From: an uncultured Photobacterium sp.
GTDB taxonomy: Bacteria; Pseudomonadota; Gammaproteobacteria; Enterobacterales; Vibrionaceae
DNA length: 52,102 nt
Direction: 5' to 3'
NCBI RefSeq assembly: GCF_947039875.1
Contig: NZ_CAMRAN010000029.1
Coordinates: forward strand, 1 to 52,102
Shown here: positions 44,621-52,102 of the stretch, in pieces
Layout: every line of letters begins with the position of its first letter
Position numbering within the stretch: the first letter of the stretch is position 1
Made by a program: the position numbers and the translations under genes
Notes under the pieces: model-generated
What the model was told of the DNA's origin: nothing
The model's input: the letters and a program-made list of their open reading frames with translations, nothing else
The model's database searches: none

Positions 44621-46656
44621 AATTGAAATCTATTTCTATAATTAATTTCCGTCAGTTTTGGAATGAAGTAAAAATTAATTTTTCGGTTGATTCACACAAG
44701 AACGTAACCGTTATTCATGGGGCTAATGGGTCAGGGAAAACATCACTTCTGAATGCATTTAAATGGTGTTTTTACGGTAAGACTGATTTTGATACTAATA
44801 CTGACAATATTCTCAACGAATCAGCTATTCAATCCGTTGAAATTGGTCAAGATATTGTACTAAAGGTAACTGTAGTTTTCGAAGAGTTAGGATGTACTTA
44901 TGAGGTGACACGTACTGCAAAATATCGAAAGAATGGCGATATGAGTATTGAAAACCTAAATTTTATTGAGTTTTCGATCATAAAAATTGATGAAACAGGT
45001 AGTGCTAAACTCGTTTCGGCTCCGAAGTCAGAAATTAATCGAGTTTTACCAGAGACGCTTCAACCTTATTTCTTTTTTAATGGTGAACGAATTGAAAAAT
45101 TAGCAGGAGTAAATGAAAGTTCTCAAATTAAAGAAGCTATAAAAAAACTAATGGGTCTTAAACAAGTTGAACGTGCGCAGCGTCATTTAGAAAAAGTATC
45201 TAAGATTTATCGTGCAGAAGTTGCAAAACAACAAGATACTCAGAGTCAGGATTTAGTTAAACGTATAGAGTTGTTTGAAAGTGAGCTAGATGAAAAAAAA
45301 GCATTACAAAAAAGAGAGCAGCAAACACTGAGGTTAGTTGAAACACGTATTGCGGAAGTAGATAAAAAGCTTGAAGAATTTAAAGAAATCAAATTTATGC
45401 AAAGGCGCCGTAAAGAACTGGATGAGTTAAATAAACAAATTGAGCAAGATCTGTATGCAGTTATGCAAGATCGAAAATGTCTTCTCGATAACTACCGAGC
45501 GGTACTGTTAGCAAAGCCTATTATTGAACAGTGCCATAAGCTAGTAGATGAGAATAGAAAAAAAGGTATTTTACCTTATAAAGTTCGAGCTCCTTTCATT
45601 GATGATCTGATTGCTAAATGTGAGTGTATTTGTGGCCGTCAGATTGATGAAGAAAGTAAAAAAGTGTTAGAGAAAGCGAAGAAGAAAGCGGGAGATGATG
45701 ATCTTGATGCCGCCTATATGTCTGTAGATGCCTTTTTGAGATCTTTTGAGAGTAGTATTAAACATTATACGGATTCGGCAAAATCTCTCACTGAACGCCA
45801 TAAAGAGCTATCTAAAAGACGCTCAGAAAATAGCATAGAGCTTTCAGAAATTTCAGTACAACTTCAAAACTCTCAAGATATTCAAGTTTCAGAATATGAG
45901 CAACAACGGAGAGAACTTGATAATAAAAGAACCATTTATTTAATTAATATTGATAAAATTAATAATGATATTCCTATAATAACTAAAGAACTTGATGAGT
46001 TGAAAAAACGATGGAATAAATTTCAAAAACAAGCTCAGAATTATAGCCTTTCCAAAAAACGTCTGGAATCGACAGAAAAAGTACATGAAGTTTTGGTTAA
46101 GCTGAATTCATTTTTTACTGAAAATGTTAGAGAAAACCTTTCGCAACGTGTTAGCGATACATTTGACGGTATTATTCGCAAAAATATGCGAGCTTATATT
46201 GATGACGATTTTTTATTAAGAGTAGAAAAAAAGTCGGTGAGTGGTGTCTATGATGCAAAAGAACAATCGACAGGCGAAAAACAAGTAACAAGTTTATCAT
46301 TTATCGGTAGTATTATTTCGCTAGCCAAAGAAAAACATGCATTAGGAGGTAAATTCTTCAAAGGTGGTCTTTATCCATTAGTTATGGATTCACCATTTGG
46401 TGCGCTAGATGATGATTATCGACTGAAGGTTGCCGCGAATATATCCTCATTGGCTGACCAAGTTGTTATTTTTGTTTCAAACTCCCAGTGGAATGGCAAT
46501 GTAAAGAATGCATGTGAAAATAAGGTTGGTTATTGTTATAAATTAGTTCATTACACAAACTCTTCAGCAGCTAAGCTTTCTGAACATAGTGATTATTTGC
46601 GTTATACAGAAGAGTTGGGTGAGTTCTCAATAATTGAAGAGGTCATGATCCAATGA
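44617..46656 (+). CDS. DndD-like SMC ATPase of the second PT operon
   Basis: 679 aa. Walker A is HGANGSGKTSL (about 35-45). A long coiled coil in the middle contains KCECICGRQIDEE near residue 335, a cysteine hook like that of Rad50 (CxCxxC-type). The signature STGEKQVTSLSFIG (about 552) and Walker B LVMDSPFGALDDD (about 590) complete the ATPase. It resembles DndD in layout but is a separate protein, matching the SMC-like member of Pbe-type restriction sets. Operon overlap of 4 bases on both sides. Confidence 0.85.
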   Translation: MKLKSISIINFRQFWNEVKINFSVDSHKNVTVIHGANGSGKTSLLNAFKWCFYGKTDFDTNTDNILNESAIQSVEIGQDIVLKVTVVFEELGCTYEVTRTAKYRKNGDMSIENLNFIEFSIIKIDETGSAKLVSAPKSEINRVLPETLQPYFFFNGERIEKLAGVNESSQIKEAIKKLMGLKQVERAQRHLEKVSKIYRAEVAKQQDTQSQDLVKRIELFESELDEKKALQKREQQTLRLVETRIAEVDKKLEEFKEIKFMQRRRKELDELNKQIEQDLYAVMQDRKCLLDNYRAVLLAKPIIEQCHKLVDENRKKGILPYKVRAPFIDDLIAKCECICGRQIDEESKKVLEKAKKKAGDDDLDAAYMSVDAFLRSFESSIKHYTDSAKSLTERHKELSKRRSENSIELSEISVQLQNSQDIQVSEYEQQRRELDNKRTIYLINIDKINNDIPIITKELDELKKRWNKFQKQAQNYSLSKKRLESTEKVHEVLVKLNSFFTENVRENLSQRVSDTFDGIIRKNMRAYIDDDFLLRVEKKSVSGVYDAKEQSTGEKQVTSLSFIGSIISLAKEKHALGGKFFKGGLYPLVMDSPFGALDDDYRLKVAANISSLADQVVIFVSNSQWNGNVKNACENKVGYCYKLVHYTNSSAAKLSEHSDYLRYTEELGEFSIIEEVMIQ

Positions 46657-47084
46657 GAAATTTAGATTCTATTCGAGTAAGACGGCCTGAGTTGTATGAT
46701 GTTCTGCTAAATAAGTTAGTTCGTGAGGATAAGATCTTTTCAACTCTTGCTAATGCTTTGGTATTTGCGGCATCTGTGGGCTTTAAAAAGCAGCTAAAGC
46801 TAGTTTTTACTGATTCTGGTGAGCCTATTAGATTATCCGTTTTTGATTGGGATCAAGATATACCGTTTATGTATGCATTGGCACTTGCTCATAGCAATCA
46901 AATTGAAATGATGCGTGAGGATTATTTTGAACAGGTTGTTAGTATTTTTGAAGAGTATGCAAATGGTGGGTTATCGTTTATTGAGTCTGTTTATGATTCC
47001 GCTTCACCAGTACAATCTCTGGAGCAGTTAGTAAGTGAAAGTTATCGCACTGATGACGTATCTAATATTTTTGATGATTGGTAA
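46653..47084 (+). CDS. Dnd-associated protein 4-like
   Basis: 143 aa, ATGA overlap with the ATPase. The sequence RRPELYDVLLNKLVREDKIF, then ANALVFAASVGFKKQ and FEEYANGGLSFIE, fits the family named dnd system-associated protein 4. This is usually the last gene of the PT-linked restriction operon. All-helical, soluble, no catalytic motif seen. Confidence 0.75.
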   Translation: MRNLDSIRVRRPELYDVLLNKLVREDKIFSTLANALVFAASVGFKKQLKLVFTDSGEPIRLSVFDWDQDIPFMYALALAHSNQIEMMREDYFEQVVSIFEEYANGGLSFIESVYDSASPVQSLEQLVSESYRTDDVSNIFDDW

Positions 47085-47108
47085 TAATAAATATTTATCA
47101 TATTAAGT

Positions 47109-47136
47109 TAAGCTCGCTTATAACTGAGCGAGCTTA
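47109..47136. terminator. Hairpin between converging PT operon and methyltransferase-like gene
   Basis: AAGCTCGC and GCGAGCTT form an 8-bp stem over a 10-base loop, overlapping the 3' end of the minus-strand gene. It lacks a good T-run, so its strength is uncertain. Confidence 0.45.
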
Positions 47137-49133
47137 TAGCCCATAATTTTCTTTCCAGTCAGCTTAAGAAGTAAATCGTATTGAGATCTGGTTAATAATG
47201 TTTCTTTGCTTACACTCGTGTTTAGATGTTTAGATAGCCGCTTATCAAAACTAAGTTGCTTTTTATATACCTCACTATGTTGTGAAAGGTAGAGGTGTTT
47301 GTTCAATAGAGGCGGTCTACGGCTCTCATCAACATAATCAAAGAAGTCGATATCTTGCTCTGCCATTTTTATCTTAATGCGTTCAACTAGAAAGGGCACT
47401 GATTTATTAAAATCATCATAAGCGGTAAGAGTTAACTTTCCTGAACGAATATGTATTTTAATTAGATCGATATCGTCATCAAGTTCACCATACATCTGTA
47501 ATGCTGCACCAACATAAACACGCAATAATAGTGGTAGTTCATCAATAAAATCACGATGAAAGATTAGAGAATGACTGTCGTTTAATAAGCTAGCAGACAT
47601 AGTTTTATGTGCTTTTTCACATTGGGTGTAGATCAATTCAGTATCAGCAATCGCGAATAAAAGATCTGTTGCTAGATTAATAGCGGTATTGTATTCACCA
47701 AACAGTGCTTTGATATCTCTTTTTAATGCTTCAGATTGTTGTGTGTAAGGTTTACGCTTTTCAAATAACCCCATTGCAAAGTAGAGTAACAAATCCTCTT
47801 TGCGGTTTTTTTCTGCTTGTTCGAACTCTTCAGTGTTAAACATATCTTGTAGTAGATTGAATACCTTTTTGTGTGAGCCAATGAGTTCTCTGATTTTTCC
47901 AGATTGTTCAAATTCTTCATTAGCTGGAATACGCCCCAATTCTAAGCAGGTATGCCAGAAATCATCAAAGAGCTGTTGATGCTGCGCGACGAGTAATTTA
48001 GCTTTATCTTTAGCGTCTACTGGTTGGGGAGATGTGAGTTGTTGCCATGTATGATGACGTTTATATTTTTGCTGAAGATAACTTTGCTCTGCTAGTTTAT
48101 CTTTGAAGATATAAAAAATACCGGGGGCAACAGCTATTGCTTCTTCTTGTAAATTCCGTTCAATGTATGCCTTGATTTCTGATTGAGCATAATATTTTTG
48201 GAATGTATTACGAGAAGTAATAACACCATCTTTGTATGATTTAAATTGTGCAATGTAGCTATCATTAGCAAGCATTACAGATACTACAAGTAAGTTAGTA
48301 GCTAAATCCCAAGCGCCAAGTAATGCTTCTAAACGTTCATCTTGATCTTCAATAACATTAAGTACAAAGCCTAAGTTAACAATATCAGACGGTGTTTTAT
48401 CGTTATCTGGCTGAAAGTTAGGGTCCCAGCCTATAGCATCTAGCCCATGCGCTTCAAGCTCTCTGAGATCATCGCCTCGACCGCAACCATAGTCAAAAAT
48501 AGAATATTCACCGTTTAAATAACCATTCTTAACTAACGTTTTCATCGGTGCTGAAAGGTCGTGCCGTACAATCGCTGTTTTATGTCTATCTATAGTTGGA
48601 TCGTCAGTTGATGGATTAATAGCAGAGGATCTGAATAATCTCCCGTCTACTAACTCATAACCGTGCCTTTCTATAATATTGTGCCAAGAACGTTTGAAAC
48701 CAATAATACGAGTATTTTCGTATAATCCTGCATTTTCGCCTTCTTGGGTAATATTTTTAAAATGTTCAAAGTGTGGGTTATTCGGTGTGATCATGTTTTC
48801 TTTGCGGTGCAGAATCGGTGGGTTATCGGAGTTACTGTAATCGGTTACCTTATGTGTAAGCTTAACTAAATCGATATTTACACTTTGTTGCAGGGCGGGG
48901 TAAGATTCTGAATAAAAAGTAGGGTAACTTAACAGCGATAGTCGAAATTCTTTCTTATAAAGCTTCACAAGATCCCATTCGTTAACTTTAACAGCTTGAG
49001 CAACGGCCGGAATAAAATTCAGTAATGATTCAGATGCTTCAATAAGGGCATCTTTATGAAGATATACTGCATCAGGCAATTGTTTGCCTACTTTTAGTTG
49101 TGATATGAGCTCTTTAAATAGCGTTGCATTCAT
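47118..49133 (-). CDS. PT-associated putative methyltransferase
   Basis: 671 aa. The SAM-binding motif I is IFDYGCGRGDDLRELE (about residues 206-221), followed by an acidic strand end IGWDPNFQPDN and NLGFVLNVIEDQDERL. This matches the DNA phosphorothioation-associated putative methyltransferase family, whose members occur only near dnd genes. The target (DNA, protein or RNA) is unknown. It overlaps the upstream 185-aa gene by 4 bases and is likely co-transcribed with it. Confidence 0.82.
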   Translation of the reverse strand: MNATLFKELISQLKVGKQLPDAVYLHKDALIEASESLLNFIPAVAQAVKVNEWDLVKLYKKEFRLSLLSYPTFYSESYPALQQSVNIDLVKLTHKVTDYSNSDNPPILHRKENMITPNNPHFEHFKNITQEGENAGLYENTRIIGFKRSWHNIIERHGYELVDGRLFRSSAINPSTDDPTIDRHKTAIVRHDLSAPMKTLVKNGYLNGEYSIFDYGCGRGDDLRELEAHGLDAIGWDPNFQPDNDKTPSDIVNLGFVLNVIEDQDERLEALLGAWDLATNLLVVSVMLANDSYIAQFKSYKDGVITSRNTFQKYYAQSEIKAYIERNLQEEAIAVAPGIFYIFKDKLAEQSYLQQKYKRHHTWQQLTSPQPVDAKDKAKLLVAQHQQLFDDFWHTCLELGRIPANEEFEQSGKIRELIGSHKKVFNLLQDMFNTEEFEQAEKNRKEDLLLYFAMGLFEKRKPYTQQSEALKRDIKALFGEYNTAINLATDLLFAIADTELIYTQCEKAHKTMSASLLNDSHSLIFHRDFIDELPLLLRVYVGAALQMYGELDDDIDLIKIHIRSGKLTLTAYDDFNKSVPFLVERIKIKMAEQDIDFFDYVDESRRPPLLNKHLYLSQHSEVYKKQLSFDKRLSKHLNTSVSKETLLTRSQYDLLLKLTGKKIMGYKLAQL

Positions 49134-49687
49134 CTTTCATCCTTAAATTCTGCAGTTAAGTAGTTATCTTTATTATATCTTTTTCCTGGATAACGTAAGC
49201 CTGTTTTTGGTGATGGCAACATGTATTGAATAAATTGACTATTGTCTGGACCAATGCTGACATGAAGTGGTTTATTATTGCCATAGAAGTAAATACGATC
49301 AAAAGGTAAGTTCTGTACGATATATTTTGCAATGATGCCCATGTTTTCTTCAAATCCCTCGACGATAAAATCACAAGCTAAACCACCACGTTTGCAGATA
49401 AGATTTCCTCGACTATTCACTTCATGACTTGTGTGTTGATCTAAAGTTGGTGCGGTATGTTGAGGGGATGATTTTTGTACTTTTTTATATAGCTCAAAAG
49501 ATGTGAAGCCATAGGTAATAGTAGTTAGTCCAAAATATTGTTCAATAGGTATTAGGATTTGTGTTTTATAATCATCAATCGCTCTTTTGGTTTCGTTAGC
49601 AATTGGATCATTGTTATTATCTAATTGCCAATCAGGATGTCTCTGCTGATACCAGTTTAGAATGTTTGATGTATTTATATTATTCAT
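49130..49687 (-). CDS. Unknown protein with weak DD-peptidase (M15-like) fold signature
   Basis: 185 aa, first gene of a pair with the putative methyltransferase. The pattern GFTSFELYKKV, then KRGGLACDFIV and PLHVSIGP, follows the order of the M15 / Hedgehog DD-peptidase fold (YRS, H-x2-G-x-A-x-D, H). The aspartate (ACDF) and late histidine (LHVS) are there, but the first zinc histidine, seven residues before the Asp, is Lys, and the usual Arg is Thr. So it may be a non-catalytic relative, or the match may be accidental. No signal peptide is present. Confidence 0.5.
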   Translation of the reverse strand: MNNINTSNILNWYQQRHPDWQLDNNNDPIANETKRAIDDYKTQILIPIEQYFGLTTITYGFTSFELYKKVQKSSPQHTAPTLDQHTSHEVNSRGNLICKRGGLACDFIVEGFEENMGIIAKYIVQNLPFDRIYFYGNNKPLHVSIGPDNSQFIQYMLPSPKTGLRYPGKRYNKDNYLTAEFKDER

Positions 49688-49881
49688 GGGGTCTTATTCT
49701 AAATAAAGTTAAGTATTTTTCATCTTTGGTATTAGTACTTAGGTTAGCTGTAAATTATGTTTTTAATCCCAATTTTAGATATGCAATAATATGATTTTTA
49801 TCATGTCGTTAAAATAACATAAAGCCGCAGTGCGATTTACGATCAGCGTCATACTAAAACCATTTTAAGATTAGAGACTAT

Positions 49882-50015
49882 ATGACAGCAGCAGATCGTA
49901 TTTCTTAAAAAATAAAACGTTCTAGACGTTATGTTTTTGAACATATAGATTTAAAATAGACTCCTCATCTTTACAAAATTTTACTGGTGAAAGCACTCAA
50001 ATACCATCTTCAGTA
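49882..50015 (+). pseudogene. Possible DUF6088 (AbiEi-like) gene fragment
   Basis: Reads MTAADRIS-stop-KIKRSRRYVFEHIDLK-stop. Short basic N-termini of this type (DRI-x-KIKRSKRYVF) begin DUF6088 / AbiEi-like antitoxin proteins. A further piece, SKLLVEQKT, appears near 50013 in another frame. Two stops and at least one frameshift leave it dead. The match is short, so this is a weak call. Confidence 0.35.
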
Positions 50016-50099
50016 AATTACTCGTGGAACAAAAAACAATTTAATCGGCGATTGGTTATTGGTCGTTGAGTACTTCATTCTCCAAGCTGATATGAAAAA

Positions 50100-50440
50100 C
50101 TATTCTTTATTTATGAAGAAGCTGCCTTGTGCCGCTTCTTCTATATATGTACTCCACCAGCTCATAATCTCTTTACGCTGTTCTAAATAAGTAATTTGCT
50201 CTTACTTCATTTTGATCGGCATGTGATAAGCACGCTTCATATTTTCAGCTGGAATTGCTCACTCTCGATTTTCTAAGTCAATATCAGCCCAACGAGTTGT
50301 AGTTGCTTCATTTGGGCTTGTCATCATGTTCAATTACCACAGAATGAGTAATTTGATTTTAGTTTGAACTCTTGCGCATGCGTTTAAATGTTCTAAAAAG
50401 TCAGGCAGTTGTTCTGGGCGTATTCAGCGATGCTTAAAAT
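50100..50440 (-). pseudogene. Decayed P4-type tyrosine integrase, 3' part
   Basis: On the minus strand, pieces in shifting frames read RPEQLPDFLEHLNA, then SPNEATTTRWADIDLENREW, AIPAENMKRAYHMPIKMK and finally YLEQRKEIMSWWSTYIEEA before a stop at 50100. These match, in order, segments of P4-family integrases (E-L-P, R-T-x-E-x-R-x-x-W-x-D-x-D, IP-AExMK, Y-LExRRxMMQWW). Stops and frameshifts are present, and the start is missing. The conserved catalytic Arg-His-Arg-Tyr set cannot be read intact. Confidence 0.75.
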
Positions 50441-50684
50441 GTTTGCGAGTTTCTAGCTTTTTGGTTTGCTCAAATTACTTTGAGTTTATGGTGCGCTTAC
50501 ACATTACAAAGTAATTTATATTTTTATCATTCAAGGTTAGTGCTGCGTTGGTAGATAAATATAGATGTTGTGAATAATTAAGTTGACTGATTAATGTACC
50601 ATTTCGCAGGTAGGAAAATGTAACTCTACATGAAATATTAAACTTTATAGTCATAGACATGAAATAACTAAGGAAGGTTTTTTA

Positions 50685-52079
50685 ATGAGGATGATGAATT
50701 TCCTCTTACTATTATTAGTTTTTGTAACATCTCATTCAACTAACGCTGGAAAAGATGATTTGCTTTGGCCTGCTACTAACTTTAGTGGATATATATTTAA
50801 CGACTTTAACTCTGGGTCGGGTAATAGTCAGAGGGGATTGGCTGTAGGTGGGAATCTTGATATAGGTGGATATTCTATTGGTTCTGGCTTACCCCAAGAC
50901 TATAGTGATTTTGGCTTACTTGTTGAAGGGGATGCTAACTTTAGATTAGGTCGGCTTTATAAAGGGAAGATTCGTATTGAGGGTGACGCTAGCGGAGTAA
51001 GTAGCTCAGTTATTACCGGCTTTCCTGTTGGTGTTAGTATTGAAAACATAGCTCTTGAAAACTCTATTTCTTCGTCGAAAGAATACTATCAAGAAGTATC
51101 AAAGCAACTTGCTGAAGCTGAAGTAACAGGCGAGTCAAAATATCAGTGGGGTGGGTTATACCTCGAAGGTGATTGTGTTTCTCCGGTTCAAGTCTTTAAT
51201 ATTGATGGTGTACAATTTCAATTCGCTCATACTTTTGAGTTTAGCTGCCTTCCTCCAGAAGCGACCATTATCATTAATATGCTTGGGGATAGCACGAAAT
51301 TTAATAGTGTACAGAGTAAAAGTATGTCATCTCTTGCTGTTCATAGAGAAAGAGTACTTTTTAACTTTCCTGATTCCAGTAAGCTGAACTTTGCAGGAAT
51401 AAGAATTGAAGGTCATGTCTTGGCGCCGAATGCAAATATTACCGCACCACATGGCGATTTGATGGGAACAGTGATAGCGAACCAATGGGTTGGATCTATG
51501 CATTTGGGCGGGGAGCTCTTTAAAGGAGATTTGTCCACCTTAGTAAGCTTCAATGAACGTCCTTTTATTGAGTCAACACCTGTCACTCAAGTTACTTGGC
51601 CCGATGAATATCAATATGTTGTTGTGGCAACTGACCCTGATCAGGATCCGATTACGTATTCATTGACGCAGTCACCCAATGGTATGATGATCAATCCAAT
51701 CACCGGGGAGATTTCTTGGGTTACAACCAACATAACCGCTTCTTCTTTTGGTGAGTTTCCAATCGAGGTGATTGCGACTGATGATAAAAAGGAGTTTGAC
51801 AGTCAGTTTTTTGTTGTGAGATTAGATGCTCCGTCTAATTACGCTCCTGAAATCACGTCGACGCCAATTACAGAAAGCACCATAGATACTCTGTATAGCT
51901 ACACGGTCTCCGCTATAGATTTAGATGGGGATGAGCTTTCATTCCGTTTGGATAATGCGCCACAAAACATGTTAATCGATGCTGAAACAGGATTGATTAC
52001 ATGGCATATTTCTAACGGGGATACAGGTAGCCATCTTGTTAAAGTCGTTGTTGAACGAAGCCGCTACGCGGCAGAGTAA
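50685..52079 (+). CDS. Choice-of-anchor A surface protein with Ig-like repeats, 3' end probably broken
   Basis: 464 aa. GGAAGG lies seven bases before the ATG. A signal peptide (MNFLLLLLVFVTSHSTNA) is followed by a choice-of-anchor A domain (about residues 28-290; FNDFNSGSGNSQRGLAVGGN and LEGHVLAPNANITAPHGDLMG-type segments). Two putative Ig/cadherin-like repeats follow (about 300-380 and 385-460; VVATDPDQDPITYSL and TVSAIDLDGDELSF). The protein is likely cell-surface and adhesive. The last repeat stops short and ends in ERSRYAAE, unlike the family, where a sorting motif or anchor is expected. This suggests truncation near 52050. Confidence 0.75.
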   Translation: MRMMNFLLLLLVFVTSHSTNAGKDDLLWPATNFSGYIFNDFNSGSGNSQRGLAVGGNLDIGGYSIGSGLPQDYSDFGLLVEGDANFRLGRLYKGKIRIEGDASGVSSSVITGFPVGVSIENIALENSISSSKEYYQEVSKQLAEAEVTGESKYQWGGLYLEGDCVSPVQVFNIDGVQFQFAHTFEFSCLPPEATIIINMLGDSTKFNSVQSKSMSSLAVHRERVLFNFPDSSKLNFAGIRIEGHVLAPNANITAPHGDLMGTVIANQWVGSMHLGGELFKGDLSTLVSFNERPFIESTPVTQVTWPDEYQYVVVATDPDQDPITYSLTQSPNGMMINPITGEISWVTTNITASSFGEFPIEVIATDDKKEFDSQFFVVRLDAPSNYAPEITSTPITESTIDTLYSYTVSAIDLDGDELSFRLDNAPQNMLIDAETGLITWHISNGDTGSHLVKVVVERSRYAAE

Positions 52080-52102
52080 AGCAGACAGCGATTAAGCTAC
52101 CT

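Larger units (their letters stand above)
49688..50684. other. 1-kb region of gene remains at the right side of the PT genes
   Basis: No intact gene. It holds a fragment resembling DUF6088 near 49882 and a decayed P4-type integrase on the minus strand (50100-50440), both entered separately. The last 200 bp before the choice-of-anchor gene look like ordinary AT-rich upstream sequence. Confidence 0.6.

Noticed and set aside
52056..52079. Integron attC site at the right edge
   Set aside because: A short GC-rich inverted repeat is present, but I see no paired core sites, no gene cassette layout and no integron integrase.
1..52102. CRISPR arrays, tRNA or rRNA genes
   Set aside because: Scanning by eye found no regularly spaced repeats and no cloverleaf or rRNA-like stretch. 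A dedicated search (tRNAscan, CRISPR finder) was not possible here.

Overview
The window looks like a stretch of chromosome from an AT-rich gammaproteobacterium, most likely Vibrionaceae (Photobacterium- or Vibrio-like). This is an inference from gene content: VirK/YbjX, paired OmpA-type porins, a MenI-like thioesterase next to a DUF3389-type protein, a YcaD-like MFS carrier, an RbgA GTPase and a PTS_EIIC_2-type permease. It has two parts. Positions 1 to about 24,480 are ordinary chromosomal genes. About 24,480 to at least 50,450 is a genomic island devoted to DNA phosphorothioation (PT), the replacement of a non-bridging oxygen in the DNA backbone by sulfur.

Housekeeping part. In order: a truncated cytochrome b561-like gene; VirK/YbjX; two small hypotheticals; a patatin-like phospholipase with a possible 40-codon leader gene; an exported PHB-depolymerase-like esterase; a PhyH-type oxygenase; an M14 carboxypeptidase; a FUSC membrane protein; a cytochrome c; an exported ATP-dependent DNA ligase; a PTS IIC-like permease; an exported hypothetical; an anchored coiled-coil protein; an FAD oxidoreductase; OmpA-like 1; a thioesterase; a DUF3389-like protein; OmpA-like 2; a RodA paralogue; a ROK sugar kinase; an MFS carrier; and RbgA. 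Three related copies of a short repeat with terminal inverted repeats (about 2.24, 5.59 and 6.63 kb) look like a MITE or REP-type element.

Island part. The left edge has a frameshifted AlpA-type regulator. Then come dptF-dptG-dptH (PT-dependent restriction), a broken gene whose conceptual product matches the sulfur-binding domain of PT-reading type IV restriction enzymes, and a two-gene unit with a HARE-HTH/four-helix membrane protein and a second DGQHR (DndB-like) protein. The modification operon dndB-dndC-dndD-dndE runs on the minus strand and has no dndA. Diverging from dndB is a second predicted PT-linked restriction operon: a TerB-like protein, a PLD-nuclease/DEAH helicase, an overlooked 58-aa gene, a DndD-like SMC ATPase and a dnd-associated-protein-4-like gene. 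A PT-associated putative methyltransferase and a partner with a weak DD-peptidase-like signature follow. The right side holds decayed remains of a DUF6088-like gene and a P4-type integrase, then a choice-of-anchor A surface protein whose 3' end looks broken.

How it works together. DndBCDE, probably with a host cysteine desulfurase such as IscS, would mark the DNA. DptFGH and the second operon would attack unmarked DNA. The 400-bp dndB/second-operon intergenic region contains a perfect 10-bp inverted repeat and further half-sites, a good candidate for shared DndB control. The dead integrase and AlpA genes suggest the island has lost its own mobility. The most notable features are two different PT-linked restriction machines around one modification operon, the uncharacterised membrane/DGQHR pair, the small coupled gene, and the inactivated PT reader.
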